Shown here: positions 46,557 to 57,500 of the stretch, one piece after another
Position numbering within the stretch: position 1 is the first letter of the stretch
Layout of the letters: the number at the start of each line of letters is the position of its first letter
Origin: Leptodontidium sp. MPI-SDFR-AT-0119
Taxonomy: Eukaryota; Ascomycota; Leotiomycetes; Helotiales; Leptodontidiaceae
Reading direction: 5' to 3'
Assembly (NCBI GenBank): GCA_020726505.1
Contig: JAHLEZ010000019.1
Span: forward strand, 868,001 to 932,000
Length of the DNA: 64,000 bases
Translations under genes and position numbers: made by a program
Notes under the pieces: generated by a model
Databases searched by the model: none
Seen by the model: the letters and a program-made list of their open reading frames with translations, nothing else
What the model was told of the DNA's origin: nothing

Positions 46557-49084
46557 GTATTTTATTGGCAGGAGTGAGATAAAGTGTCAGACGGACAGAC
46601 AGTGACAGATATCCTTTCCCTTTTGTGTTGCAAATGGCGATGCGAAGATGCGTGGCGGGGGGATTTCTTCCCCCCTTTATTTCGTTCTTGGCATGGATTG
46701 GAAGGATTTGGAGGATTTGGGCTTGGTTTGGTTTGGGTTGGGTGGGAGGAGAATATGAAGGGAAGGGAAGCGGCCGGTATAAACAAAAGTACCATGGCGT
46801 TCTTCTTCTTCCTCCCCCCGAAACTGAATAGTCGGATATACCACCGGATGCGAGTTTTATAAAAGCATCTCACACTCGGAACTTTGCTTCCTTTACTTAT
46901 TATATGTTTTGTTTCTTGTTTGCTTTTTTTTGAGATTGAAATTGCATCGCATCGCGAGTTTTTATGTCGTGTTTCGTTACGCTTTTCTTGTATAAAGATT
47001 TGGAAGGTTGATGAATGGATTTGAACTGATGAAGACAAGGCATGGAGGGGAAGGAATGAAGGGCAAGGAGGGAGGAGATTCGATTCAAGCACATATGATT
47101 GTTAGTTATATTACATGGGAGGAGGGTGTTATACGAATGTCCAGGTGGGTGAGCGAGGAAGAAGGAAGGAAGGAAGGTGGAGAGAATTTGACGAGAAAGA
47201 AAAAGGGACGGGAGAGGAGGAAGAGAGGAGGAAGAGAGGAGGTAATACGTAATGGGAGGAAGAAGGGGGGAAAGTTCAGTAGAGATGAAAATACCACGTT
47301 CGTTGACTCGGCTCATGGTTTTGTGCTTGTGCTTTTCGTGTTGTTTTATAGGGTTTTCACGGCGGGAAGTAAGTAAGTAGGTATTGTAGTGTGTTGGGTT
47401 GTGATGTGATGTTGTAATGATGGTGGATCTTGTGCGTGTTTATAGACTGGAGAAAACTTGACTTGTGACATAGAATTTATATTTCACGAACACCTTCCAC
47501 CGATTATCGGATATGACCGATTCCTTCTCCCTTCTTGCCTCTTCTTGCCCCCTCTTATCACGTCGCACGTTACACTTCACACCTCGCCTCTTCCGTTCTA
47601 TTCCAACAGCCGCTCTCTCTCAAAATTCTGACGGAGGTACTTCTTCTTTTCCATCCTACGGTACCCCAACGACAAAGAGGAACCAAGACCCAACCTGACT
47701 TGACCTCTCTAACCTCCATTCATCCATCTTATCCATCCATCCATCTATCCATCAATTTCGATGATAACCTCGCCGGCCTTCCTTGTCCAATTTGGAGACA
47801 TCGTCCCTCAGTCCATCGCTCTCACAAGTCAAAGCAAATTAATTCCGGATCCAGATTCCGCCTTTTTCTCACCTTCTCTTTCTTTCTTCCATTCTCCGTC
47901 CCCGCCCTTGAGCCTCTGCTACCCCACATCTAAATCTAGATCCTTATCCCGATCCGGAATTTCCAGCATCTCCCCCACGTTTCCCAGATTCTGTGATGCA
48001 ATTCTAGCGTATCGGAGTGGTAAGTAATTTTTGTTTTATTTTGTCTCGTCATGTCATGTCATGTCAAGACTTGGTAAGACTCCAGGGGTTTGGAAGTGAA
48101 GTGAAGTGTGGTATCTTTCTTTCAGCTGTTTCGCTTCCCCCCTCCCCATTTTCTTCGGCTGGCTGGCTTGCTGCTTGTCATTTCCGATGTACAGAAGGAG
48201 GAAGATCGTTCAGTGCTGGATCTTCCCCGCCTTCGTCGACTTCCTGGTTCGTTTGGTGGGATGTGAAGGCGAGAGTGGTTCAGAGCCAGAAGAGTGCGAC
48301 GTGAGGGAGCGATGCATCGATTTGTAGCAGGAGGCGAGCATGATGAAGGGACAGTAGACGAGGTAGTAGTTTAGGCTTGTGGATGCCATCGTGAATTTTG
48401 TGCTGTATTAAGTTGAGTGAGATGAGATTTCTTCCTCGATACCAGGCGTGATGTAGGTGTCGATGTCGATGTTGATATTGACGAATGAGCACAGTATTGT
48501 ACGAATATATGATTGATTGATTGTAGGTATGATATGATTCAAAACTAAATTACTTGTCCTGGAGGGGACGGACCGATATAAGTAACTGGCCTCTTACGAA
48601 CTCAGCCCACCTCACTACGCAAAATCTCACCCCCCGAATACGCAACGCAACACAGTACGTCCACTGGTTGCTGGCCTTAAAGCCTAAGCTAATAGATTAA
48701 ACCCTCGTAAAAGTCCGAAGCGATTCAAAGTGAACGAAACGAAACGAAACGAAAACGAACGGACAAATCCCGGAGATGCGCTCGCAGTACGCTTTTGCTG
48801 ACAAATGTACGCTGACGAAGCTGCGTAGTGTGAGTGCGTGGCTTGCTCTAGTTCAGAAGGAAAGAAAATTATGTATGTGCGGCCGCTTTGTGGATGGAGG
48901 TGTGCCTAGTCCAGTCAGTGGAAATACTTTCTGAACGAATGAACCTAGAAAGAGCGTGTTACATAAGCGGTAGAACTATGCCAGGAGAGTAGGAGTTGGG
49001 GGTGATTGGATGCCAATTATGGCCGTGGAATTACTTGTAACGTACAGTTTGGTTTGGAGGGCTTTCGGGATTGAGATGCGGGGA

Positions 49085-49106
49085 GGGGGGGGGGGGGGGG
49101 GGGGGG
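49085..49106 (+). repeat. G homopolymer (22 nt)
   Basis: An uninterrupted run of G flanked by GGGA and CGGG, in intergenic DNA. It is the second such tract in the window. Confidence 0.9.
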
Positions 49107-50160
49107 CGGGAACCGTCGGATTTTACAGTGCTGAGGAGGATCGGAGTTTGGAAATACTGGGGAATGTGGCTGTGCGACAGGATGATGACAGGAGGGGGGT
49201 GGGTTGATTGGTCAGCTAAACCGAAGAGAGATGCCGAGATATTTCCTGTTTTGTTCTTTCTTTATTCTATATTCCTTTTCGAGAGATGTTGTTTTATTTG
49301 AAAAGGGGGTTCTGTGAGGAGAAGGGTTCTTGTTGCAGGTCAGAGGGCTGTGAATGTGTTTCTTACGAAAGGTTATGTTAGGTTCACATGGAGGCGCCTG
49401 AGTGAGTGAGCAAGACGGTATGGGGAGTGACTTACGGTGTCGTGAGCAGAGTTAGCCACGTGTGGAATCAAATTGCCGTAATAATAATATGTGTCTCCTA
49501 GAACTTTAAATACCGAAGAAAAGGCTCGAGACAACAGACGCCCCCGAAGCGCGCCCCTGAATCAACCTCGATACTCCGTGCCTCGCTTCAGGAGAGTTGT
49601 TAAATGGGAGAAAACAATGAAGTTCGATACAACCACTTAATATTCCCCCCTCCTGCACACCATGCGATCTAACAAGTACAAGTATGTAACATGAGGAAAC
49701 CAAATAATAGATACAAGAGCTAAAAGTAATGAAATAAGGGCAGGACATCGAGTAAGGTGAGAAGAACCAACGTATCCTACTTGTCCACATCTCTGGATAG
49801 GCCTTTGGACTTTTCATGTTCCTGTACCATTTTCAGAACTAATCAAGCTCACAATCATGGTGCTTAGCTGAGAATGAATTCTCAAGAGTCGGCAGCATTC
49901 TCGGTAGCCTCCTCGGCACATCATCTCTATCTAAAGTCCTCTGCCCCATGCTTGTATACTATAAGTTCTAAGCATCAAGTCTAATACACATGAAATCTAA
50001 TCTCTATTGCTCCTAAGCTCCCATCAAAAAAACAAAAGTCAGTGTCAGAAAAATGTATGTAGATAAAATTGGAATATTCACAAAGAAATTGTGACCAAAT
50101 TGTAAGCGAGGATAAACAGTCAGTGACGTAGCTCATCGAGCTCCTCCACCATGAGACCCA

Positions 50161-50409
50161 ACATTCGCAGAAAATGATGACTCAAGATTGAACAGGTTAG
50201 AATATTTAACGACCATTCGGATGGATGGGTTCGAGAATCGCATCGACCCTGATAAGTGGCAGCCGATGATCATGAGTTTCCAGGAGTTGTATGGACTTAA
50301 GGGGAAGAAGGTTGAGAAGTCGGAGTTGGCTAAGATCTCGGAAGAAGAGTACCGAGGGTTTTCTAATGCCGTTGAAGTCGAGGGGGTACGGATGGAGTCC
50401 AAAGTGTAG
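50161..50409 (+). pseudogene. Short coding-like fragment, unknown family
   Basis: An open frame of about 80 codons that looks like the C-terminus of a real enzyme: IDPDKWQPMIMSFQELYGLK, then KKVEKSELAKISEEEYRGFS. It is bounded upstream by an in-frame TGA at 50152 and has no exon that I can attach. It may be a 3' exon or a relic lying tail to tail with the reductase pseudogene. I cannot name the family. Confidence 0.35.
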
Positions 50410-50662
50410 ACGTGGGCCTCAGCATTCAACGCCCAACATTAGACGGATCATGAAAAGTTGGATAGATTAGATAGAATTGCATAGATTTCGAGACAGTCAC
50501 TGTGCTACTTTGAAACCATATACACCCGAAAGTTCGAAAGAAAATAGCCCTGGTGGGTCGGAAAGCATGGCCACTATTGTTCGTTGCGGTGGCTTTCATC
50601 TTTGAGAATGTTTAAAACGATTGTGTAACTTTGTTGAAAAATTATTCCTCAGTATCTCAAAC

Positions 50663-51679
50663 TCACAGCAATACAACAACCTTCTTTGCCGAAACACCCT
50701 TCCGCAACATGTCAATGCCGAATTGTATACTCTCCAAACCCGTCCCCGCAATGATCGGTTCTGGCGCTAGGACATAAGCCCCCGACTTCAACGCCTTTGG
50801 CAGGAAGTATTCAAACACAGCTTTTCCAACATGCTTACTCAAGATAGACGGTACGAATACTTTCTTGATCTCCACCCCTTCAGGAGCTTCCTAAAATCCA
50901 GAAGTCGCAGTGGCTGTCATCTTGATCCCAGTCTTCTGCGCAAATTCAACGGCTGGGACCCATGTGGCTTCACCAACAGCATCGTAGATGCCAACAGAAT
51001 TCTTACCTTTGGAGGTATCGACCAGATCCGAGACAATGGAGGGGCTGTCGTAGTCGAATACTTGACCTGCGCCCAAACCTTTCATGTAGTCGAAGTTCTT
51101 GGGAGAGGCAGTTGTGATAACTTCGTACCCTGATGCAACAGCTAGTTGGATAGCATTACTCCCTACACTTGAGGCACCGCCCCAAACGAGAAGTGTTTTA
51201 CCCATGGGGTGTAGTGCAGGTTCAGTTGGCAGTTGGAGGTTGAGGATATTGGGGTAGAAGAGCCCTGAAGCTGCAGTTGACAAGGCGAGGGGTAGTACGA
51301 CGGCGTTCTCGAAGGACACATGATCCCGGATCTGGCTGGTTCCGTTGGCCGTGGGAATAGTGTAGGATTGAGATCCCTTCTCTGCATTTTTACCTGTCAC
51401 AAAGCCAGTCGTGACGCCGAGTACGCGGTCTCCTGGTTTGAAGCGAGTTACACCCGGCCCGACAGAGATTACTTCACTGGCGACATCCTGGTCAAGTATT
51501 GTTGGGTAAGTCAATGGATATACTGCGAAGTATTGGAGTTTACCGTCGATGGGATTTATGGCGATTGCGTGGTTCTTGATCAGGATTTGATCGAGGCCTG
51601 GGGATGTAAGTGGAGTGGCCTTGATGGTGAAGGGAATGGCTTTCGCTTCCATGAGCCAGGTAGCATTGTTGGTTGTCAT
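50663..51679 (-). pseudogene. Medium-chain (zinc-type/enoyl) reductase with an in-frame TAG
   Basis: One frame from the ATG at 51679 to the stop at 50663, 338 codons, interrupted only by TAG at 50891-50893 (codon 263). The N-terminal GroES-like part has NHAIAINPIDGKLQ and VGPGVTRFKPGDRVLG; the Rossmann part has GKTLLVWGGASSVGSNAIQL and ASGYEVITTASPKNF. After the stop the same frame continues EAPEGVEIKKVFVPSILSKH to the normal C-terminus (QFGIDMLRKGVSAKKVVVLL), as in trans-acting enoyl reductases and quinone-oxidoreductase-like proteins. No splice sites surround the stop. The structural zinc loop is absent, as is common in this subgroup. The protein truncated at codon 263 would lack the end of the substrate cleft. 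It is a recent pseudogene, an allele or a sequencing error. Confidence 0.85.
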
Positions 51680-52214
51680 AGTAGATCTAAGTCGAGCGGT
51701 ACTGACGAGATGAGGCGTAGTTTGAAAAGATGCGTTGCCAAATGATGGTATTGGAGTAACATGACGTACAAGACTTTGAGGTGCAAATCATTTCGATGTC
51801 ATGGGGATAAAGTAATGTCTTCTTTCATAGTATGGCTCTCTGCTCCGTGGTCTTTATACGTTCTCATCCTCGAGGAACCGAAGATAAAGTCCGACTTCTT
51901 GTTGTTTTGAGTGCAAGGCTAACCTTATCTGGCTAAGCGAGCTCCAGATGAAGTTGGAATTGCCTCGAATTTCGAGTTCCCTCCATCCAAGTTAGCGTAG
52001 CGCTTCGTGGTCCTGGGGATTTACGTAATGAATACAGAGTTGGAATTTTCGATTCGCCGACCGGCAAGGAATTATGATCTTTTAGTCCTTTGTACAATTA
52101 CCCAAGAAACCGTGACCATATAATCATATATCCACTCTCCAAGTATCCCGTACGAACGTCTCCCTGTAAGAGCAAAAGTAAGGTCAACCACATGTCTGAT
52201 AGAGAGAGAAGAGA
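51680..52214. other. Upstream region of the reductase pseudogene
   Basis: Probably the promoter side of the minus-strand reductase. No further feature was recognised. Confidence 0.4.
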
Positions 52215-52570
52215 TGAGGCTGAATTCTTGGACTTACATCTGCCATCAATCCAGCCTTCCCGATTCCCATCTCGTCACTTATCCATCGTAGACAGTCTCT
52301 CGCATACTCCCGCGTCTTTGCAGGCAAGGAGGATATTTTTTGAAATGACATGCAGCGGGTACACGAGATGTAACTCTCTTAACAACCTATCTAGACCGAT
52401 ATCTGCTTTGTTCTTAATGCTTTCAACAAAAATTGGCAGATTGTCTGCGAGGTGGTATGGGATCGACGCAAATATATCTTCCACGATATGGTTTGTGGTC
52501 TTGATGTACTGGAAAGAGTTGCTATCATTCCCAAGAGTTCCATCTAGTGTTGAAGGGCTATCAAATCAGA
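52215..52570 (-). pseudogene. C-terminal relic of a fungal C6-type transcription factor, frameshifted
   Basis: On the minus strand one frame reads QYIKTTNHIVEDIFASIPYH and later RELHLVYPLHVISKNILL. After a +1 shift near 52335 the next frame gives REYARDCLRWISDEMGIGKA followed by GLMAD. SIPYHL...YPLHV...WI..EMGIGKA is the order seen at the C-terminus of many Zn2Cys6 regulators, which usually end shortly after it. No DNA-binding cluster or N-terminal part is present nearby. It is a truncated, frameshifted remnant and was perhaps once a local regulator. Confidence 0.5.
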
Positions 52571-52862
52571 AAGAACGGCTGATGAGGATATACTAGAATT
52601 ATTTGTTAATGCCGGCTCAAATAAAGAGAGTTCTAAGTGAACACGCGAGAGAAAGTGACATCGGCTACCTGGCTCTTAGTAGATAATGCAAAAATAAGAT
52701 CGCTCTTAATGGAGGGAAACTAGTGTCAATGAACCTGCTGACTCTTATACTCGATGATAAATCTCTCTTTCGGCAGATCGCCATTCCCACCTTGTCCGCT
52801 TCTCCCTCAAAACGTAAGTGTGAATAGTCTCCTGTGTTTCACCTCTAACACATACCCATTCT

Positions 52863-54470
52863 TTACCATTTGGAGTGTTCTAATATGACCCAAAGTCCAC
52901 GGATGCTGCTCCCCCCAAGTGTTTCAATGTGAGTTTTGACACCCCTCTCGTAGAAGTCAACGATTTCTGTCAAGCACTCCGTAGCGTCATCAATGTGCCC
53001 AGCAGCAGTATGCTCGCGGTGCATAGCTTGCGCAATGTCCCTCAGAATGAGAAGATATCCCTCAATTGCCAAACTACTTGGGCCGTAAGATCTTTCTACG
53101 ATTTTCAACTCCCGAAAGGTCACTTCCTGTGCTTTGGCCCAGTGTTGATTCTTTTTGCAAGTCCACGACCACGACTTCACAAGTGCTGCCATAGAGCTTG
53201 TGTACCGTTCTCCGTCAGTTTGCTCTTTCCAATGAATAATATCCTCTCACAACCTGTTTGCCTTTGTCCAGTTCATCTCATCGTCCATTTCTAGATAGGC
53301 AATATACTACTTCCTAACTATAGTTTTGGGAGATTCGGTACTGCTTTTGACTTTCTCCTCTTCCTACATTTGTGTAAATGCTTCGAGTGTTGTAGCTTGG
53401 ATCCTCCAATTCGTTCCCGAGACAAAACCATCTCTTCCCTAATTGTGAAAGTATCGTCGACAAATTCCTTTCCTGCCAAGGCAAGCTCGCATGAAATGAC
53501 CTTTTCCGAGGCTTCGAATATTTTTCTTTGCGCTTCCAAGTTACATGCCAGAGCAACAATCTCCTCCCAGTCACGCACTGTCCGCTTGTAGCTTCCTTCT
53601 CCTGACCACCTGTTTGACCTGTCCGTAAGAACCTTCACTCTCAGCTCCGCCGCCAGGACGATATCTGGAGGATTTAGCTACTCCAGGGACTCCCCATCAG
53701 CGGCTAGATTGTCAAACTCCCTAAATCAAGCAAGGCACTTCGCAGCTTGTATAAAGTCAAAGGGTTAGTAGCCAAGAGAGTCCATCCCAGTATTACTCTT
53801 CTGATTGCCATGGACTCAAGCTTCGATGCGAGCTGAGCTTCCAATCTAGTCAAATATCGCCAGTAATATTCCGACAGGTCATCAAGAATATCTGATCACG
53901 CACGAATTTTGTCAATATCCTGCCTAACCTTTCGGATTCTGGGGGTCGAAAGGGTACATACCATCCTGAAGTCCTTGCCGCACATTGAAACGATAGTATC
54001 GCTGATGCAACTGCCGCAACAAGTGCCGATGATCATGCCTAAAGCGTTCAGCCTGAGCTTCAGTATCGGTCGCAATGGCGACCAGGCTGTCCTTCACAAA
54101 CTTCCAAGTCTTTTCGCCCAACGGTGTCATGCCGGGATCACTGGTTCCAATAGACAATATGCAGCACAGAGTGTCATGGAGATGGCCGCTGTCATTGTCC
54201 CATATATTCTAGGCTTCGTTCCACACATCGAACACCGGATTGTTGGCACCGGTTCCATCGTCCCTAAAGAAGCGATCGCCGATTTTCACACTATCGAAGA
54301 ACGTTGACGCGGCGCTGGCTACTAGTGCCGCTTGGACAATAGTCACATCCAAGGGATCTTTCGGTTCGCCCAGGATGTCGTAGTCCTTGAATTTTCTGAT
54401 GACCAAGCTTTCATATACAGTTGCACACACGAATCTAGATATCAGGACTTAGCTACAGTAATTCTTGCGA
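52863..54470 (-). pseudogene. Decayed patatin-NACHT/TPR-type NLR gene
   Basis: Remains in transcription order. At 54460-54209 is the C-terminal part of a patatin-like phospholipase (VCATVYESLVIRKF, VASAASTFFDSVKIGDRFF and DDGTGANNPVFDVWNEA) with a TAG at 54209-54211. The same frame then continues ILSIGTSDPGMTPLGEKTWK and YYRFNVRQGLQDG to about 53924. At 53870-53735 lies a NACHT-end-like piece (AIRRVILGWTLLATNPLTLY followed by KLRSAL). At 53638-53314 and 53192-52863 are helical TPR-like stretches (WEEIVALACNLEAQ). Frames change and stops intervene, and both the patatin nucleophile part and the P-loop are missing. It lies directly downstream of the intact NLR on the same strand, so it may be a broken neighbour or the discarded part of a rearranged one. 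Confidence 0.65.
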
Positions 54471-54513
54471 CCCATGGCCTAGTTTAATTCGCTTAGGTTC
54501 CTGGATTTTGCTT

Positions 54514-57500
54514 CTAAGACTCCGCCCTTTTCTTGAACTCATCCGCATACTTATCCAGTAGAGACATGTCCACATTTAAAGTTCTCGTTTCGCCCATTTT
54601 GGATAGATAGTAAAGCGCAGACGATGCAAGGCTTCTGACAGCACTATTGCGGCTTACCACAGCTGTGTATATGACTTCCATCAAAACATCTTCAGCTTCT
54701 AGCCCTCGGTTTTGCTGTATATATAACAACCCAAGGTCAAGCATAACAAGGGCAGTGGCCTCAATTTCTTCTGGTACGCTCTTTCGGGCCCGGAGAACCC
54801 TTTGGAGCAGCTCCTCCGCTTCAAGCAAATAGCCCATCTTTAACAACGTCCATCCTGTATCTGACATGCTCTGGATGGTATATGGATGTTCTTCCCCCCG
54901 AAGCTTTGTAAAAACTCGCAGCAAGTATTGAAATCTCCAATACGACAGCTTCCATTGCCTCTGCTGGAGATAGAGCCTTCCAAGACGTTCTATTGCCATC
55001 ATCGGAAGCTCATGGCCCTCCTCGAAAATGTCGAGACCGTATTGTTCAACAATTTGGAAGGATGTCTCGGCGACATCCAACATCCCAAAGTCCATGAAAG
55101 CTAAGCCTAGCTCAAGACATGTTTCCAAGGTACGTTTATGAGCAATACCATATTCATTCCGCCGAATTATTAAGAGTTCGACAAGTTGTAGCAAAGCAGA
55201 CCCTATATCATTCTGCTTCAGATTCACTTGGGCAGCAGTCTGGATGAGTACCTGAAACAGCGGGTCGTCAGACTGGAGTGCGATTCGGCTTGTGTCAAGA
55301 GCCTCCCCAACTACACGCTGGGCCTCATCATGTTGGTTCAGACGAGTGTAAATCTTTCCAAGCACCGCCATTCGTTTCAGAGTTTCAGGATGCTCCTTTC
55401 CCAATGCCCGAATGCTACTATCAACCACCTGAACTTGAAGTTCGGCTGATTGATTCCAATTCTTTTGGTACATCAAAACATGAACTAGGTGACCCTTGGC
55501 CCTAATGGCGAGCGGGTGTTCGGGTGACAATGCATTTTGAGTAATATGCATGGTTCTGTTGAGGATGTGGAATGCTTCTGAACTTCTGTCGCAACGGCCA
55601 TACATCGCACCAAGATTGATTGTTGTGAGTAAGGTGTGTGGCGCTTCGACACCATACCGCCTACTTCTCACCGAAAGAACAGTTTCGCCCATCGCGATGG
55701 CATCATCGCACCGTCCAGTTTGAGAATACACGCCTGCCAAGGTTCCTGTCAAGATCAAAGTTGTGTCGTGTTCGTCTCCAAGTAGATCCCTGCTTTTCAC
55801 CAGAATCTGTGTCCCCAGATCCTCAGCCTCGGCTAGTCGGCCTCGCCGCACGAAATATTCCACCTTGTTCGCCAAATGGGTTATGGCTGACCCTTTTTGA
55901 TCAGGGTCGGCTTTGACGAGAATCGCTGCAATCTCTTTATACAGTCGCTCAGTGTCTTGCCACCGCCCTTGCTCCTTGTACAGCCCTGCGAGCTCTTCAA
56001 GAACACCCAGATTCTCTTCTGATTCCTGGCCAAAAATCTTGCTGTATTCTTCCCTCACTGCAGAAAATTTCTCTTCGGCTTCCGCGTATCGTCCTTGCAA
56101 GCGATAGGTCCGGCCCAGGTCGTACCAAATTTGCAGAGTGTCATTTCGGAGACCCTCTCTGGCCCAAAGATCTCCCGCGAGCATCGCAATTTCTAGAAGA
56201 CGTTCAGACTGGTTCCAGTTGTCTTGACTCTCATGAATATTTGCCATGTTTATAGTCACCGCTAGAAAGTCAGGGCCAAATGTTGTTTCTGAACTGGGCG
56301 AATTGCTCATGGGCCTTTCAAATGTCATCGACACGGCGAAGGCACTCCACAATGCATGTTTTGCCTCTTCAAGTAGCCCTTCTTGGTGATAAATATGACC
56401 GATGATATCGTAGACCATGCCTTCATATCTGGAAAAATTCGAAGACCGTGTATCATCTTCCTGTTGGATCGTTCTGTTTAGATATTGAAGATGTGATACG
56501 AGCTGTTTTCGTAGAGGTATGTGTCTAATGATCTGAACCTCTCTAGCCGCTGCAGTTGCAATGTATAGAGCAGGGACAAGGGTGTTATTTTTGCTGTCAA
56601 TTTGCTGTGCACGCCATTGCACGAGTCCATGAAGCCTGACACCATAACCCACCGAGGAAGAAATGGGCTGGACCATACTGTAACTGAGAAGTGGATCTAG
56701 GGCCCGCCTGAAGGCAAAACTATCCCACACACCGTCTCCAGTGTGTCGCAGCAGATCTCGAATCCAGTCGGGCAGTTCCTGAAACATGGAATTGAATGGC
56801 CGAGACTCTGCATTAAATCTGTCGCTGGCGTAGCGAAAGAAGTTGAATAGGATATTGTCCTTGTGAAAGTGGGAGAGGAGGGAAAGAAGTTTAGTTGAGT
56901 TACTGTTTTGGGCGTCTATTGCAGCAAGACTCGTGTCCCAGGTTGTCTGAATTGTCTTTTCATACCGCGTCAATTCGGAGAATCCTGGGTCACCGAGTAG
57001 TTCGTCTTGGTGATTCTTGAGATCTTGCAGATATATGCCCAAGGCACGGTCATATCCTTCTGTAATTGCAGCTTGTACCACAGAAGCATGCGCAAGGCCT
57101 AGCGCAAGCGGGTGGTAATCAACCAACTGAGCAATTTGGTTCGCGAGTTCGATGTCGGTCGTTAATGCAGTGGAGATGGAATGCGTTATTGCAGAGAGTA
57201 AAAGCTCAACAGCCTCTGTCTTCTCCAGAACATCGACTTGAAGGGTCTGACAACCTCTTGGGAGATATTTCGCATAAATTGAGTTTGTGGAATGACGACG
57301 ACTGGTAACAAGTAAAGTTCCTTGCTCCCCTCTCGGGATAAACTCCGAGGGGTCAACTTCTAGGCTTTCAAGTTCGTCAATCACTACTAGCCACTGAGCT
57401 TGGGTGCCTTTCAGGCCTTCTAGCCATCTCATGACACTCCTCACTGCAAGCATTGGGTTTGAGCTGACTTTAAAACTGAATGGATCTGGTTGATCTAACT

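Larger units (their letters stand above)
46557..50662. other. 4.1-kb region without a convincing gene
   Basis: The left part is purine-rich and low-complexity (46650-47300) and probably the 3' UTR of the large gene. At 47500-48030 a CT-rich stretch with an ATG frame at 47761 ends at a GTAAGT donor (about 48015), which could be a 5' exon of an unrecognised transcript. A GAAAC pentamer microsatellite lies near 48734-48754 and a G homopolymer at 49085-49106. No family, tRNA or rRNA was recognised. Confidence 0.4.
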
